Below, one piece after another: positions 25,926 through 34,418 of a stretch of 64,000 nt of DNA. Position numbers and translations under genes: made by a program. Numbering within the stretch: the first letter of the stretch is position 1; each line of letters starts with the position of its first letter. Source of the stretch: GCA-2705995 sp965661625. GTDB lineage: Bacteria; Bacteroidota; Bacteroidia; Flavobacteriales_G; Salibacteraceae. The notes beneath the pieces are model-generated. The model made no database searches and was not told where the DNA came from. It was given only the letters and a program-made list of their open reading frames with translations. Location of the stretch: NCBI GenBank assembly GCA_965661625.1, contig CBFIEM010000014.1, positions 17,248-81,247 on the forward strand, written 5' to 3'.

Positions 25926-25933
25926 CAAAACTA
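25926..25933 (-). promoter_or_regulatory. -7 box TAGTTTTG for the candidate small RNA
   Basis: Exact TAnnTTTG match on the minus strand with no minus-strand coding gene downstream. It predicts a transcript of about 135 bases ending at the T-run at 25789-25784. No -33 TTG was found. Confidence 0.35.
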
Positions 25934-26097
25934 ACGATTTGCTAATGAATGAAATGTTGATTTTTCCGATTTTCAAATCATTTGAATTAATTTTTTTAGT
26001 CCTTGATAGGACAAAGTATTACAACCAGTCGCTTTCAAGCTTGGGTTCCTTTTTCATGCCTAAATAAAAAAGAATATCTTGTGGAAAACGGAACTAC

Positions 26098-26649
26098 ATG
26101 AAACAGAAAATACTTATTGCGTTAGGGTTGCTGATTATCTTGATTGTCGGTGGGATGTGGTATTTAGATCACAGGAATAAAACGCTAAGCCCTCCGGGAA
26201 AAGTTGAATTATCAACGGAAAAAATGACCGTAAAAGTTGATTACAGCAGACCAAGCGTACGTGGTAGGGAAATATTCGGAGAAGGGGAGAATTACCTTTT
26301 ACCTTATGGTGTGTACTGGCGATTAGGAGCAAATGAAGCTACGCAAGTTGACTTCAGTACAGATGTTTTATTCAATGGAAAGGCACTTGAGGCAGGAACG
26401 TATACGTTGTATGCAGTTCCCAATAGTTCTTACTTTGAGATAGGGGTAAACCGCGAAATTAACCGCTGGGGTTATGCAGAACCAGATTATGCTCAAGATG
26501 TCTTTAGAACAGAAGTACCAGCTAGAGATTTAGAAAAAGCGGTAGAGCAATTCACTATCAATCTGCTTAAAGCCGATGGAGGAGGTGTTGATATGCTAAT
26601 CAAATTTGAAACTACTGAATTTTCTATTCCAGTTCGTCCTTTGGAATAA
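26098..26649 (+). CDS. DUF2911 family exported protein
   Basis: A 183-residue protein with an N-terminal membrane segment (KILIALGLLIILIVGGMWYL), either an anchor or an uncleaved signal. The rest matches DUF2911: VKVDYSRPSVRGREIFG, YGVYWRLGANEATQVDFSTD, GTYTLYAVPN and a WGYAEPDY segment. The family is common in Bacteroidota and has no assigned activity. It lies 21 bases upstream of the TRIC-type channel gene on the same strand. Confidence 0.85.
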   Translation: MKQKILIALGLLIILIVGGMWYLDHRNKTLSPPGKVELSTEKMTVKVDYSRPSVRGREIFGEGENYLLPYGVYWRLGANEATQVDFSTDVLFNGKALEAGTYTLYAVPNSSYFEIGVNREINRWGYAEPDYAQDVFRTEVPARDLEKAVEQFTINLLKADGGGVDMLIKFETTEFSIPVRPLE

Positions 26650-26670
26650 CAGATTGTTACTTTCGCGTTC

Positions 26671-27285
26671 ATGGAGAGTATCAATTATGTTTTAGCTCTT
26701 GATTTTATAGGCACTTTTGTGTTTGCTATTTCTGGAGCATTAACAGCCGCTAAACAGCGTTTTGACTTAATGGGAGTAAGCATTATTGCTTTTGTCACAG
26801 CATTAGGTGGTGGAACGGTACGTGATGTTCTACTTGGTATTGAACCCGTTGGCTGGATGGTAAACATCGAATACCTGTTGATTATTTCAGCAGGAGTTCT
26901 CATCACATTCTTTTTCCATGAAAAACTAGAATACGTACGGAAAACGCTTTTTCTATTTGATGCAATGGGGCTGGGGGTATTTGCAATTAGTGGATTAGAA
27001 ACCAGTTTGGCACTTGATATTCATCCTGTATATGCAGTTCTCCTGGGTATGATTTCAGGAACGATGGGGGGTGTTATTCGTGATATCTTATGTAATGTTA
27101 CTCCCCTTATTTTTAGACGTGAGATCTACGCAAGTGCCGGGATCATTGGCGCAAGTTCTTATTACCTTTTGAAAACCTTTGCAGGGCTTCATCCCTCAGC
27201 GACCTTCTTAATTTCGGTAGCTCTTGTAATCTCTTTTCGAATTGCTGCCGTTCGGTTTAAACTTGGCTTACCTCGGATTTCATAG
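26671..27285 (+). CDS. Trimeric intracellular cation (TRIC) family channel, YicG-like
   Basis: A 204-residue inner-membrane protein with seven predicted helices in two repeats. Each repeat holds the conserved Gly-rich/Arg-Asp motif: ALGGGTVRDVLLG and GTMGGVIRDILCN. Bacterial TRIC proteins conduct monovalent cations. TACTTTCG ends 5 bases before the ATG, a one-mismatch -7 box. The gene overlaps the convergent MFS gene by 29 bases at its 3' end. Confidence 0.92.
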   Translation: MESINYVLALDFIGTFVFAISGALTAAKQRFDLMGVSIIAFVTALGGGTVRDVLLGIEPVGWMVNIEYLLIISAGVLITFFFHEKLEYVRKTLFLFDAMGLGVFAISGLETSLALDIHPVYAVLLGMISGTMGGVIRDILCNVTPLIFRREIYASAGIIGASSYYLLKTFAGLHPSATFLISVALVISFRIAAVRFKLGLPRIS

Positions 27286-28489
27286 CAAGCTTTTTGAAGG
27301 AGTAGTGAATGCCAAATAAACTTAGCAGAACGAACACGGCACCAGCTAAATAGGGAGCGCCAGGAAATTCAAGTATTGCTTCATCTCCAGAGAATGAATA
27401 AAATAAATTATTCATGATCAATGGCCCTATGATCCCTGTTAAAGAGATGAGAGCGGTTAAGGAACCTTGCAGTTCTCCCTGAGCATTTCTACTTACTTGG
27501 TTTGACATAAATCCCTGAATTGCTGGGCCTGCTAAACCACCCATTGCATATGGAATTAAAAATGCAAACATCATCCAGCTTTCAGAAGCAAAAGCAAATA
27601 GTATTAAGCCTAGCCCATAAAGCAGCATCCCAATGTAAATGGATTTTTTTTCGCCGAATCGGGGTAGTGTGTAACGTATCAATAACCCTTGTACCAATGC
27701 TACTAATAAACCCGCAAATGCCAAGCTCAATCCTACAGTACCTTCATTCCATCCAAACCGATACATGGTATAAAAAGACCAAGTGCTTTGAACAGCGTGA
27801 CTGGCTACGTAAACTAATGTCCATGATAAAACAAAGCCTATTAACGCTGGGTACTGACGAAGTTGAAGAACTGATCCAATTGGGTTTGCTCGCTTCCATT
27901 CAAACACCCTGCGCTCATTTTTTGGTAAAGATTCAGGAAGTACAAGCCAACCATAAAAGAAATTCACCAATGTTAGACAAGCTGCAGCATAAAATGGAAC
28001 TCGGACTCCAAAATCGCCAAGGATCCCGCCTAATGCGGGACCAATTATGAAGCCCAGTCCAAATGCTGCTCCGATTAATCCAAAATTTTGGGATTTTTTG
28101 TCTTCTGAACTTACATCTGCCATATACGCTGTAGCGGTTGTATAACTAGCGCCCATAATTCCTGCTATAATACGACCAATAAACAACCAGAATAGGGTAG
28201 GAGCCCATGCGTGAAGTAAGTAATCGATACCTAGTCCAAGTAGCGAAAGTAATAGAATGGGTTTTCGGCCAAATCGATCACTTAAAGCTCCCATTATAGG
28301 AGAAAATATGAACTGCATTACACCAAAGGAAACTATTAATAACCCACCATGTAAAGCCCCTTTGCTAAGGCCTTCGCCTGTGAGTTCCTCTAATAAAGGC
28401 GGAAGAATGGGTATAATTAGCCCAAACCCAATAACATCAATTAAGACAGTTATTAGAATGAAAATAACGGATGCTTTGGGTCGTTTCAT
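27257..28489 (-). CDS. TCR/Tet-type MFS efflux transporter
   Basis: A 410-residue inner-membrane drug/H+ antiporter with 12 predicted helices. Motif A GALSDRFGRKP follows helix 2, and motif C GFIIGPALGGILGDFG lies in helix 5, which marks the DHA1 drug-export group including TetA-like proteins. The substrate cannot be inferred; similarity to TetA does not itself show tetracycline resistance. It begins just after the terminator of the ABC/M1 unit and overlaps the convergent TRIC gene by 29 bases. Confidence 0.9.
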   Translation of the reverse strand: MKRPKASVIFILITVLIDVIGFGLIIPILPPLLEELTGEGLSKGALHGGLLIVSFGVMQFIFSPIMGALSDRFGRKPILLLSLLGLGIDYLLHAWAPTLFWLFIGRIIAGIMGASYTTATAYMADVSSEDKKSQNFGLIGAAFGLGFIIGPALGGILGDFGVRVPFYAAACLTLVNFFYGWLVLPESLPKNERRVFEWKRANPIGSVLQLRQYPALIGFVLSWTLVYVASHAVQSTWSFYTMYRFGWNEGTVGLSLAFAGLLVALVQGLLIRYTLPRFGEKKSIYIGMLLYGLGLILFAFASESWMMFAFLIPYAMGGLAGPAIQGFMSNQVSRNAQGELQGSLTALISLTGIIGPLIMNNLFYSFSGDEAILEFPGAPYLAGAVFVLLSLFGIHYSFKKLAMKSEVSQV

Positions 28490-28496
28490 GGTTATT

Positions 28497-28533
28497 CAAA
28501 AAGCCCAGCAAAAATGACTTATTCTGCTGGGCT
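28497..28533 (-). terminator. Intrinsic terminator of the ABC/M1 operon
   Basis: On the minus strand AGCCCAGCA (28533-28525) pairs with TGCTGGGCT (28510-28502), 9 perfect bp, followed by TTTTTG. It sits 23 bases after the M1 gene stop and directly upstream of the MFS gene. Confidence 0.85.
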
Positions 28534-28555
28534 AGACGTACATATGATAAATGGC

Positions 28556-31500
28556 TTAATTCAACGACTTAGAATTATCGTCACGAATTCGTTCAATAAG
28601 GATCATGCGCGGATCAATTTCGGCTTTACTGGGTTTGCGATTTACGGTAATGCTATGAACCGATTCTTGTTGATCAAGCTTCACGCGTTTGTACGAAATT
28701 AAGTCGTCCTCTTCTTCACCATATACACCGATGTCAACCCAATCATCAATCGGCACCATAACTTCCTCACCTAAAGTATCAGCATATATTTTGGTTGCAT
28801 CAATGGTAAACGACACTTGGTAATTTGTGTCATTTACTTTTTTAAGCGTAGCTTCCTTCAACCTGAAGTCGTATAGCGTGATTTTCTTAAACCAGTCATC
28901 TAATAAATATTGCAACGAGTCTGGCACCCTTGTCTCTAAATGACGGAGAAAATCTACACTTCTCGGATAAGGAGGTTCTTTATAGCGGAATTCTTCTAAG
29001 AATGATTTTAGTGCTGCATTTACACTGTCTTGACCAATATAATCCTGAAGGGCATACATGATTACAGCACCTTTGCCATAGTGGATATAACTTTGGTTCT
29101 CAACTTTATACAAGGGCACTTCCTTAATCCGCTCGGTACTTCGTCCCCTTAAATACCTATTGAAATCATATTTTAAGAATTGCTTCATTTTCATGTCGTC
29201 GGATGTAGACTTCATGACCATCAGTGAGGAGTATTCGGAAAAGCTCTCTGTCAGCATGGTTCCTCCTTGCATACGTGCACTTACCTCTTGATGTGCCCAC
29301 CACTGATGTGCCATTTCGTGAGCGATGACTGCATCAATTACGTTATTTTTTGTGGTGTCTTCAAGATTTGAAATGAAACCAAATCCCTCGCTGTATGGCA
29401 TAGTTCCAGGGAATGCCTGTGCAAAGGTTGCATAACGTGGGAACTCAATAATACGAGCCTGCTTGTGGTAGTATGGCCCAAATTGTTCTTCATAATACTT
29501 CAATGATTTCTGGACGGCATTAATCATCATTTCAATGTTGTCATCATGCTCAGGATGATAATAGATTTCGATGTCAATGTCCCTATATTTTCCTCGAGCA
29601 ATATTGTACTTAGCCGACATAAAACTGTAAAAGTTTTGGGACTTGTGATCTACTTTGTAGTGAAAGTACTTGCGATTGCCTTCATCCCAAGACCTAATTA
29701 ATGATCCAGGGGCAATTGCTATTTGGTCTGATGATGTCGAAATTATAGTTTCAACATCAACCCATTCAGCTGTCCCATTGGTGAGGTAGTTTACATTGCA
29801 AGCTTTCGAGCAGGCCCCTTCTATCAATTCAGGAATGCGTTTTTTGGGCTTAAGGCCATATTCCCTTCTGGTAAATTTATCACTCAATTCAGCACCTTCT
29901 TGGTACCCCATTGCTGGTAGGATAGCAGAGTTGTTTAAAAATGTTCCGTTCTTAAGAATTGAAGTAGAACCTGTGAAATTTTCAAATCCTTCCGTTATGA
30001 ATTCACTTTTGATAGTAATCTCCATTTGTTCACCAGGTTGTATGGGATGAGCTAAAGCATATATCCGATATCCTAATTCTTCATCATCTAAAGCAAGGTC
30101 TGAATTCGGTATGTCGTACTCATAATCCCAACCGGAACCATAACTAAAGTGAATTGAGTCTATTGGTACATCAGTTTTATTGGTAAGTGTAATTTGAGAT
30201 CGTGTGGATACATCACGTTCTTCTGGAAAAATGTCAATTTCATAGCGAACCGCCGTCACCGTGAGTTGAGCTAAGTCTATGTATTTACGATATGTTTTTT
30301 CATAATTGGCAGAGCTCACTTCCCGTGATTTACTACTCTCATAAGAATTGAGGACTTGCGTGTTATAAAAAATAAAACTAGCCAGCCCCATCCAGATTAC
30401 CAATACTCCAATTAGAATACGTCCAACAATACCTCTTGAGTTAATCAGGGCTTTGTTCCACCGATTTCCCAATCCAAATACCTTTTCCCTTGGATAGAAT
30501 AAGCCTGCTAATAGCAAGAATAAGATTCCAATTAGTACCCAGTAGCCCTTGAAAAACAGAAACCCAGTCCAACCCGGACCAAATCCACTAATATCAGAAT
30601 ATGATATAGAAGGCGCTCCATTCAAACGGAGCATATTGGATGATATTTCTAGCGCAGAAAGCAGTAAACCCCAAAGAACAACGATTAAAATAGATACAAA
30701 ATAGCCGACATAACGATTTTTAATAATGGTTTGGATAAAGATGAATAGACTGCCGTAAAATAAAAACTCAGGTAATCCATCCAAAAACAGATTAACACCA
30801 TAAACATGCAAATCAATTCTAGTGTATCCATTAACTAACTGATAACCAATACCAATACAATAGTAGAATCCCACCAATAAAGTTCCTAGAACAGCAAGGG
30901 CACTAGCTTTAGCTGCTAGTTGTACCCATGATGCATGTGGGGTAGCATGAATTACTTCATCAAAATTAGCTAAGCGCTCCTTCCATACCAATTCACCACT
31001 AAAAAATACCATGATAATAATGGTGAATATTCCGGTAGAACCTCCTACCGTACCAAGTATTTTATAGGTTAAAGGATAAGATTTTAGTCCAAAATAATCA
31101 TAGCCTCCCCAAAGGCTAGAAATGAGCAGGATAAAGCCAAAAATGAATAGAATTTTAAAGACAGGGCTTTTGATAATTGCATTAAAACTAACCTGGAAAA
31201 AACTGATAAACTGACGTAAATAAAGTCCCTTTTCAAAAGAGGGAGTAGACCGTTTGAACACACCCGTTGGGATTTTCGTGGCTTCATCTTCTTTCTTCTT
31301 GGCTTTAGAAGTTCCTATTCTGAAAGAGAATAACCAATAAGAAAGTATTGAAACGAGTGTTCCAAAAGCCACCCAAATCAATCGATTATAAAGCATCAAC
31401 CCAGATAGGGAAGGGTTGAGGGTGTTTTTTTCAAGAGGAGTCCAATACTTCGTTTGGGCAGAAAAAGTACTTATTCCAAAAACATCCAGCAAGGCGCCAA

Positions 31501-32122
31501 TTGTTTCATGTTCAATATCAGAAAGTAAGGATCCAGTAATAAGGTATATTACTAAGATAGCCAGCGCACCAACAAAGGAGATAATGGTATTTCGCCACTT
31601 ATGACCTAGCAAAAAGATAATGCTACCGGCAACAAACATATTTGGAAGCACAAACACAACGTAATTGGAAAACAAGGAACTAAGCATAACTTCGCCAACC
31701 TGATCAGGTTGAATCCATCCTGCTAAGGGCCCAATAAGCGTACCTAAGGCCGTTCCAATAAACACACCCATTAATGGTGTAATAGATAAAATAAGCGCAC
31801 CTACAAACCTTCCCCAAAAATACCCCGCCTTCTTCAGTGGAAGTGAGAACATGATTTCGTTGAATTGATAGGCATGATCCCTTAATGCCGCATTATTAAA
31901 AAAGGCAGCAGCAATTAAAAGCGAAATCAGGGTAATAATTTGAAAAAAAGTAGAAATAACAAAAGGTGCATTTCGTTTTACATTTCCAATTGACCCTCCA
32001 ATAACAATGCTATCAGATGTTACTGCACCGAAAACCAGAAGAGCAATAATCGCTGTAAAAATATATACCATGGGCTGTTTAAACCCCGTTGCTAATTCGC
32101 GCTTGAGAAAAGTCTGAAACAT
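28556..32122 (-). CDS. ABC transporter permease fused to an M1-family aminopeptidase
   Basis: A 1188-residue membrane protein. Residues 1-600 hold about twelve hydrophobic helices in two ABC-2-like permease blocks. The C-terminal half is an exported gluzincin domain with the zinc motif HEMAHQWW (near residue 933) and the downstream glutamate TESFSEY, as in M1 aminopeptidases. This fusion is an established Bacteroidota family, but its substrate is unknown. The ATPase partner lies 2 bases upstream (32125-33006), giving a two-gene ABC system, and a terminator follows. Topology suggests that the peptidase domain faces the periplasm. Confidence 0.92.
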   Translation of the reverse strand: MFQTFLKRELATGFKQPMVYIFTAIIALLVFGAVTSDSIVIGGSIGNVKRNAPFVISTFFQIITLISLLIAAAFFNNAALRDHAYQFNEIMFSLPLKKAGYFWGRFVGALILSITPLMGVFIGTALGTLIGPLAGWIQPDQVGEVMLSSLFSNYVVFVLPNMFVAGSIIFLLGHKWRNTIISFVGALAILVIYLITGSLLSDIEHETIGALLDVFGISTFSAQTKYWTPLEKNTLNPSLSGLMLYNRLIWVAFGTLVSILSYWLFSFRIGTSKAKKKEDEATKIPTGVFKRSTPSFEKGLYLRQFISFFQVSFNAIIKSPVFKILFIFGFILLISSLWGGYDYFGLKSYPLTYKILGTVGGSTGIFTIIIMVFFSGELVWKERLANFDEVIHATPHASWVQLAAKASALAVLGTLLVGFYYCIGIGYQLVNGYTRIDLHVYGVNLFLDGLPEFLFYGSLFIFIQTIIKNRYVGYFVSILIVVLWGLLLSALEISSNMLRLNGAPSISYSDISGFGPGWTGFLFFKGYWVLIGILFLLLAGLFYPREKVFGLGNRWNKALINSRGIVGRILIGVLVIWMGLASFIFYNTQVLNSYESSKSREVSSANYEKTYRKYIDLAQLTVTAVRYEIDIFPEERDVSTRSQITLTNKTDVPIDSIHFSYGSGWDYEYDIPNSDLALDDEELGYRIYALAHPIQPGEQMEITIKSEFITEGFENFTGSTSILKNGTFLNNSAILPAMGYQEGAELSDKFTRREYGLKPKKRIPELIEGACSKACNVNYLTNGTAEWVDVETIISTSSDQIAIAPGSLIRSWDEGNRKYFHYKVDHKSQNFYSFMSAKYNIARGKYRDIDIEIYYHPEHDDNIEMMINAVQKSLKYYEEQFGPYYHKQARIIEFPRYATFAQAFPGTMPYSEGFGFISNLEDTTKNNVIDAVIAHEMAHQWWAHQEVSARMQGGTMLTESFSEYSSLMVMKSTSDDMKMKQFLKYDFNRYLRGRSTERIKEVPLYKVENQSYIHYGKGAVIMYALQDYIGQDSVNAALKSFLEEFRYKEPPYPRSVDFLRHLETRVPDSLQYLLDDWFKKITLYDFRLKEATLKKVNDTNYQVSFTIDATKIYADTLGEEVMVPIDDWVDIGVYGEEEDDLISYKRVKLDQQESVHSITVNRKPSKAEIDPRMILIERIRDDNSKSLN

Positions 32123-32124
32123 GG

Positions 32125-33006
32125 CTATACAGTTTGAAATTCATTGGTTTTGCTAAAAAAGACATCCTCTAGGTTAGGTGATACTTGTTCAAAACCGTCA
32201 CCTGGGTTGCTGTCAGCTAAAACATGAATGTTCATTTTACCTGCAATCATTTTATCTGAAATCACAATATGTTTTGAACGAATAGTAGCCAATTCATCAC
32301 GTTGTATAGTTTTCGCCCAAACCGTTCCGCGCAGTTGATTAACGGCATCTTGAGGTGATCCATTATAAACAATTGATCCTTTGTTCATGATGGCCATATC
32401 AGAACATAATTCAAGTACGTCGTCAACAATGTGGGTTGATAAAATAACGATAACATCTTCACCTACGTCGGCAAGGAGGTTATGGAACCTGTTGCGCTCA
32501 CCAGGGTCCAGACCTGCTGTAGGTTCATCAACAATAATAAGTTGAGGATCTCCTATCAATGCTTGTGCAATTCCAACCCGTTGCTTCATCCCTCCAGAGA
32601 AACCTTTCACAGCCTTTTTCTTGTGACTTGTTAGGTTCACTTTTTCAAGTAGATAAGCGACCAATTCTTTGCGCTCTGTTTTTCCTTGTATTCCTTTAAG
32701 CACAGCTACATGATCCAGTAATTGTTCAGCCGTTATCCTGGGGTATACACCAAATTCTTGAGGTAAATAACCCAGTACTTTACGCAGTCCAACAGGATCA
32801 TTCAATATGTCGAGGTCTCCGAGCATTGCTTTCCCAGAATCCGGCTCTTGAAGTGTTGCTAGCGTTCGCATCAATGAGGACTTACCAGCTCCGTTAGGGC
32901 CGAGTAAGCCAAACATTCCTTTATTGATCTCTAGTGATACGTTATTTAAGGCGTGTGTTCCGTTTGGATAAACCTTGTTGAGCCCTTCAATTTTTAGTGT
33001 TGCCAT
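32125..33006 (-). CDS. ABC transporter ATP-binding protein (partner of the permease/M1 protein)
   Basis: A 293-residue cytoplasmic ATPase with Walker A GPNGAGKSS, Q-loop LPQEFGVYP, signature FSGGMKQR, Walker B LIIVDEPTAGLD and switch His STHIVDD. A C-terminal 70-residue extension ends in SKTNEFQTV. It precedes the permease/M1 gene by 2 bases, so the two surely work together. TTTG ends 4 bases before the ATG (minus-strand ATGCTTTG), consistent with a leaderless transcript. Confidence 0.95.
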   Translation of the reverse strand: MATLKIEGLNKVYPNGTHALNNVSLEINKGMFGLLGPNGAGKSSLMRTLATLQEPDSGKAMLGDLDILNDPVGLRKVLGYLPQEFGVYPRITAEQLLDHVAVLKGIQGKTERKELVAYLLEKVNLTSHKKKAVKGFSGGMKQRVGIAQALIGDPQLIIVDEPTAGLDPGERNRFHNLLADVGEDVIVILSTHIVDDVLELCSDMAIMNKGSIVYNGSPQDAVNQLRGTVWAKTIQRDELATIRSKHIVISDKMIAGKMNIHVLADSNPGDGFEQVSPNLEDVFFSKTNEFQTV

Positions 33007-33113
33007 GGTTCAAAGCATATTGATTCGAGCCAAAAATATACAGCGATTTTAGGGATAAATGGTAATTAGTATTGGAGGTTAGATAGGCTTATGAACGGTT
33101 TGGCGAGCAGGAT

Positions 33114-34418
33114 CTATTGAATGAGAAGTCCTGACTGGTAGAATAAATTAATTTCAGCAAACTTGAGCATGGTCTTTTGAAGGTGCTCTGTATAGTTTGC
33201 TCTCAGAAGGTTTAGTTGTGCTTGGCGCACTTCCACACTGGTAATTTGACCTGTATTGTAAGCTTCTTGACTGCGTTCAAAATTATGTTCAGCCGTTCTC
33301 AGGTTTCGTTTTGCAACTCCCAGTAGTTCAGCACTGCTTTTATATTCGCTATAGGCGTTTAAAATAGCAACACGTAACTTTAATTCTGAAGATTCTAACT
33401 CAGTTTTTGACCGTTCCCGTTGAATCTGAGCCAATTGCCGCTGTCGATTGATTCTGCCACCATCGAATAAGCTGTAAGATAAATTCAAGCCAACATTCCA
33501 TCCATTGTTCTGAGAAGATTGTATGAAATTGGCTCCGTACTCAACAGTTGAATAATCATACCCTGCATTTACTCCGATTCTCGGAAAGAGTTCGGATTGA
33601 CTTAGCTTTTCATCTAAGGTAACGCGTTCAACTTCCTTTCTGGCTGCCAAATACGCAGCATTGTGTTTGAGGGCTGAATCAAGGTAGTTGGGGAGTTCAT
33701 TAATGGGTAGGTATTCATAGTCTATTGCGATCGGGAAAAGGGTGTCGGCAGGTAATCCAATCAGTTGATTCAAATTACGAGACTGTGTTTCGAATGCTAG
33801 CTTGGTATCGAGGTAAGCGGTACTATCATTTCTCAAGTCCACTTCGGCATTCAGGACCTCCAATTTCGTAGCAGTGCCTAGCTCAAACCGCGCTTTTACA
33901 CGTTGAAGGCGTTCATTAGAAAGTGAGACACCTTTCAGAGCAACTGCTAAGGAAGCATTATTGTTTGCAGCTTCTAAAAAAGCTTGGCTTACGGCAATTA
34001 GTGTTTGTTCTATAGCTTGACGTTCAAGAAGCTCAGCTTGCTCATTGAGTACACCTAATTGATTGTATTTATATATCCGAGCATTTCCATTGAAAACTAA
34101 GTAATCAATATCTAGTCCGGCATTTAACTGTTCGGTTACGGCGCCCGCTTCAGATATAGCAGGTGTACCGGGATTAGCAAAGTTAACTTCAGTGTTTTGT
34201 TCGCTATAACCAGCTTGTCCATTAGCCGATATCGAAGGTAGGAATCCAGCATTTCCATAGGAATAATTGACAGCTGCTAACTGCCTGCTAGTTTGAGCTA
34301 TTTGTATTTGATGGCTTGATTCTAGCGCTAAATTGAGTGCATCTTGCAACGTCATTGGAGTTTGCGCAGTTGCTAGGTTTATGCTCAATAATCCCAAAAA
34401 ACTAATGAGGTACTTCAT
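33114..34418 (-). CDS. TolC-family outer-membrane efflux protein
   Basis: Outer-membrane channel of a tripartite RND pump, 434 residues. The signal peptide MKYLISFLGLLSINLATAQ decides the start at 34418; longer in-frame ATGs would place a charged stretch before it. The mature part has the two OEP repeats: TLQDALNLALESSHQIQIAQ and the second half with FDGGRINRQRQLAQIQRERSK and YNTGQITSVEVRQAQLNLL. It overlaps the RND gene by 17 bases and is the last gene of the operon. No lipobox. Confidence 0.94.
   Translation of the reverse strand: MKYLISFLGLLSINLATAQTPMTLQDALNLALESSHQIQIAQTSRQLAAVNYSYGNAGFLPSISANGQAGYSEQNTEVNFANPGTPAISEAGAVTEQLNAGLDIDYLVFNGNARIYKYNQLGVLNEQAELLERQAIEQTLIAVSQAFLEAANNNASLAVALKGVSLSNERLQRVKARFELGTATKLEVLNAEVDLRNDSTAYLDTKLAFETQSRNLNQLIGLPADTLFPIAIDYEYLPINELPNYLDSALKHNAAYLAARKEVERVTLDEKLSQSELFPRIGVNAGYDYSTVEYGANFIQSSQNNGWNVGLNLSYSLFDGGRINRQRQLAQIQRERSKTELESSELKLRVAILNAYSEYKSSAELLGVAKRNLRTAEHNFERSQEAYNTGQITSVEVRQAQLNLLRANYTEHLQKTMLKFAEINLFYQSGLLIQ

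Noticed and set aside
27257..28489. Tetracycline resistance gene
   Set aside because: Only DHA1 motif similarity is seen; sequence alone cannot show tetracycline transport, and no regulator of the TetR type is adjacent.
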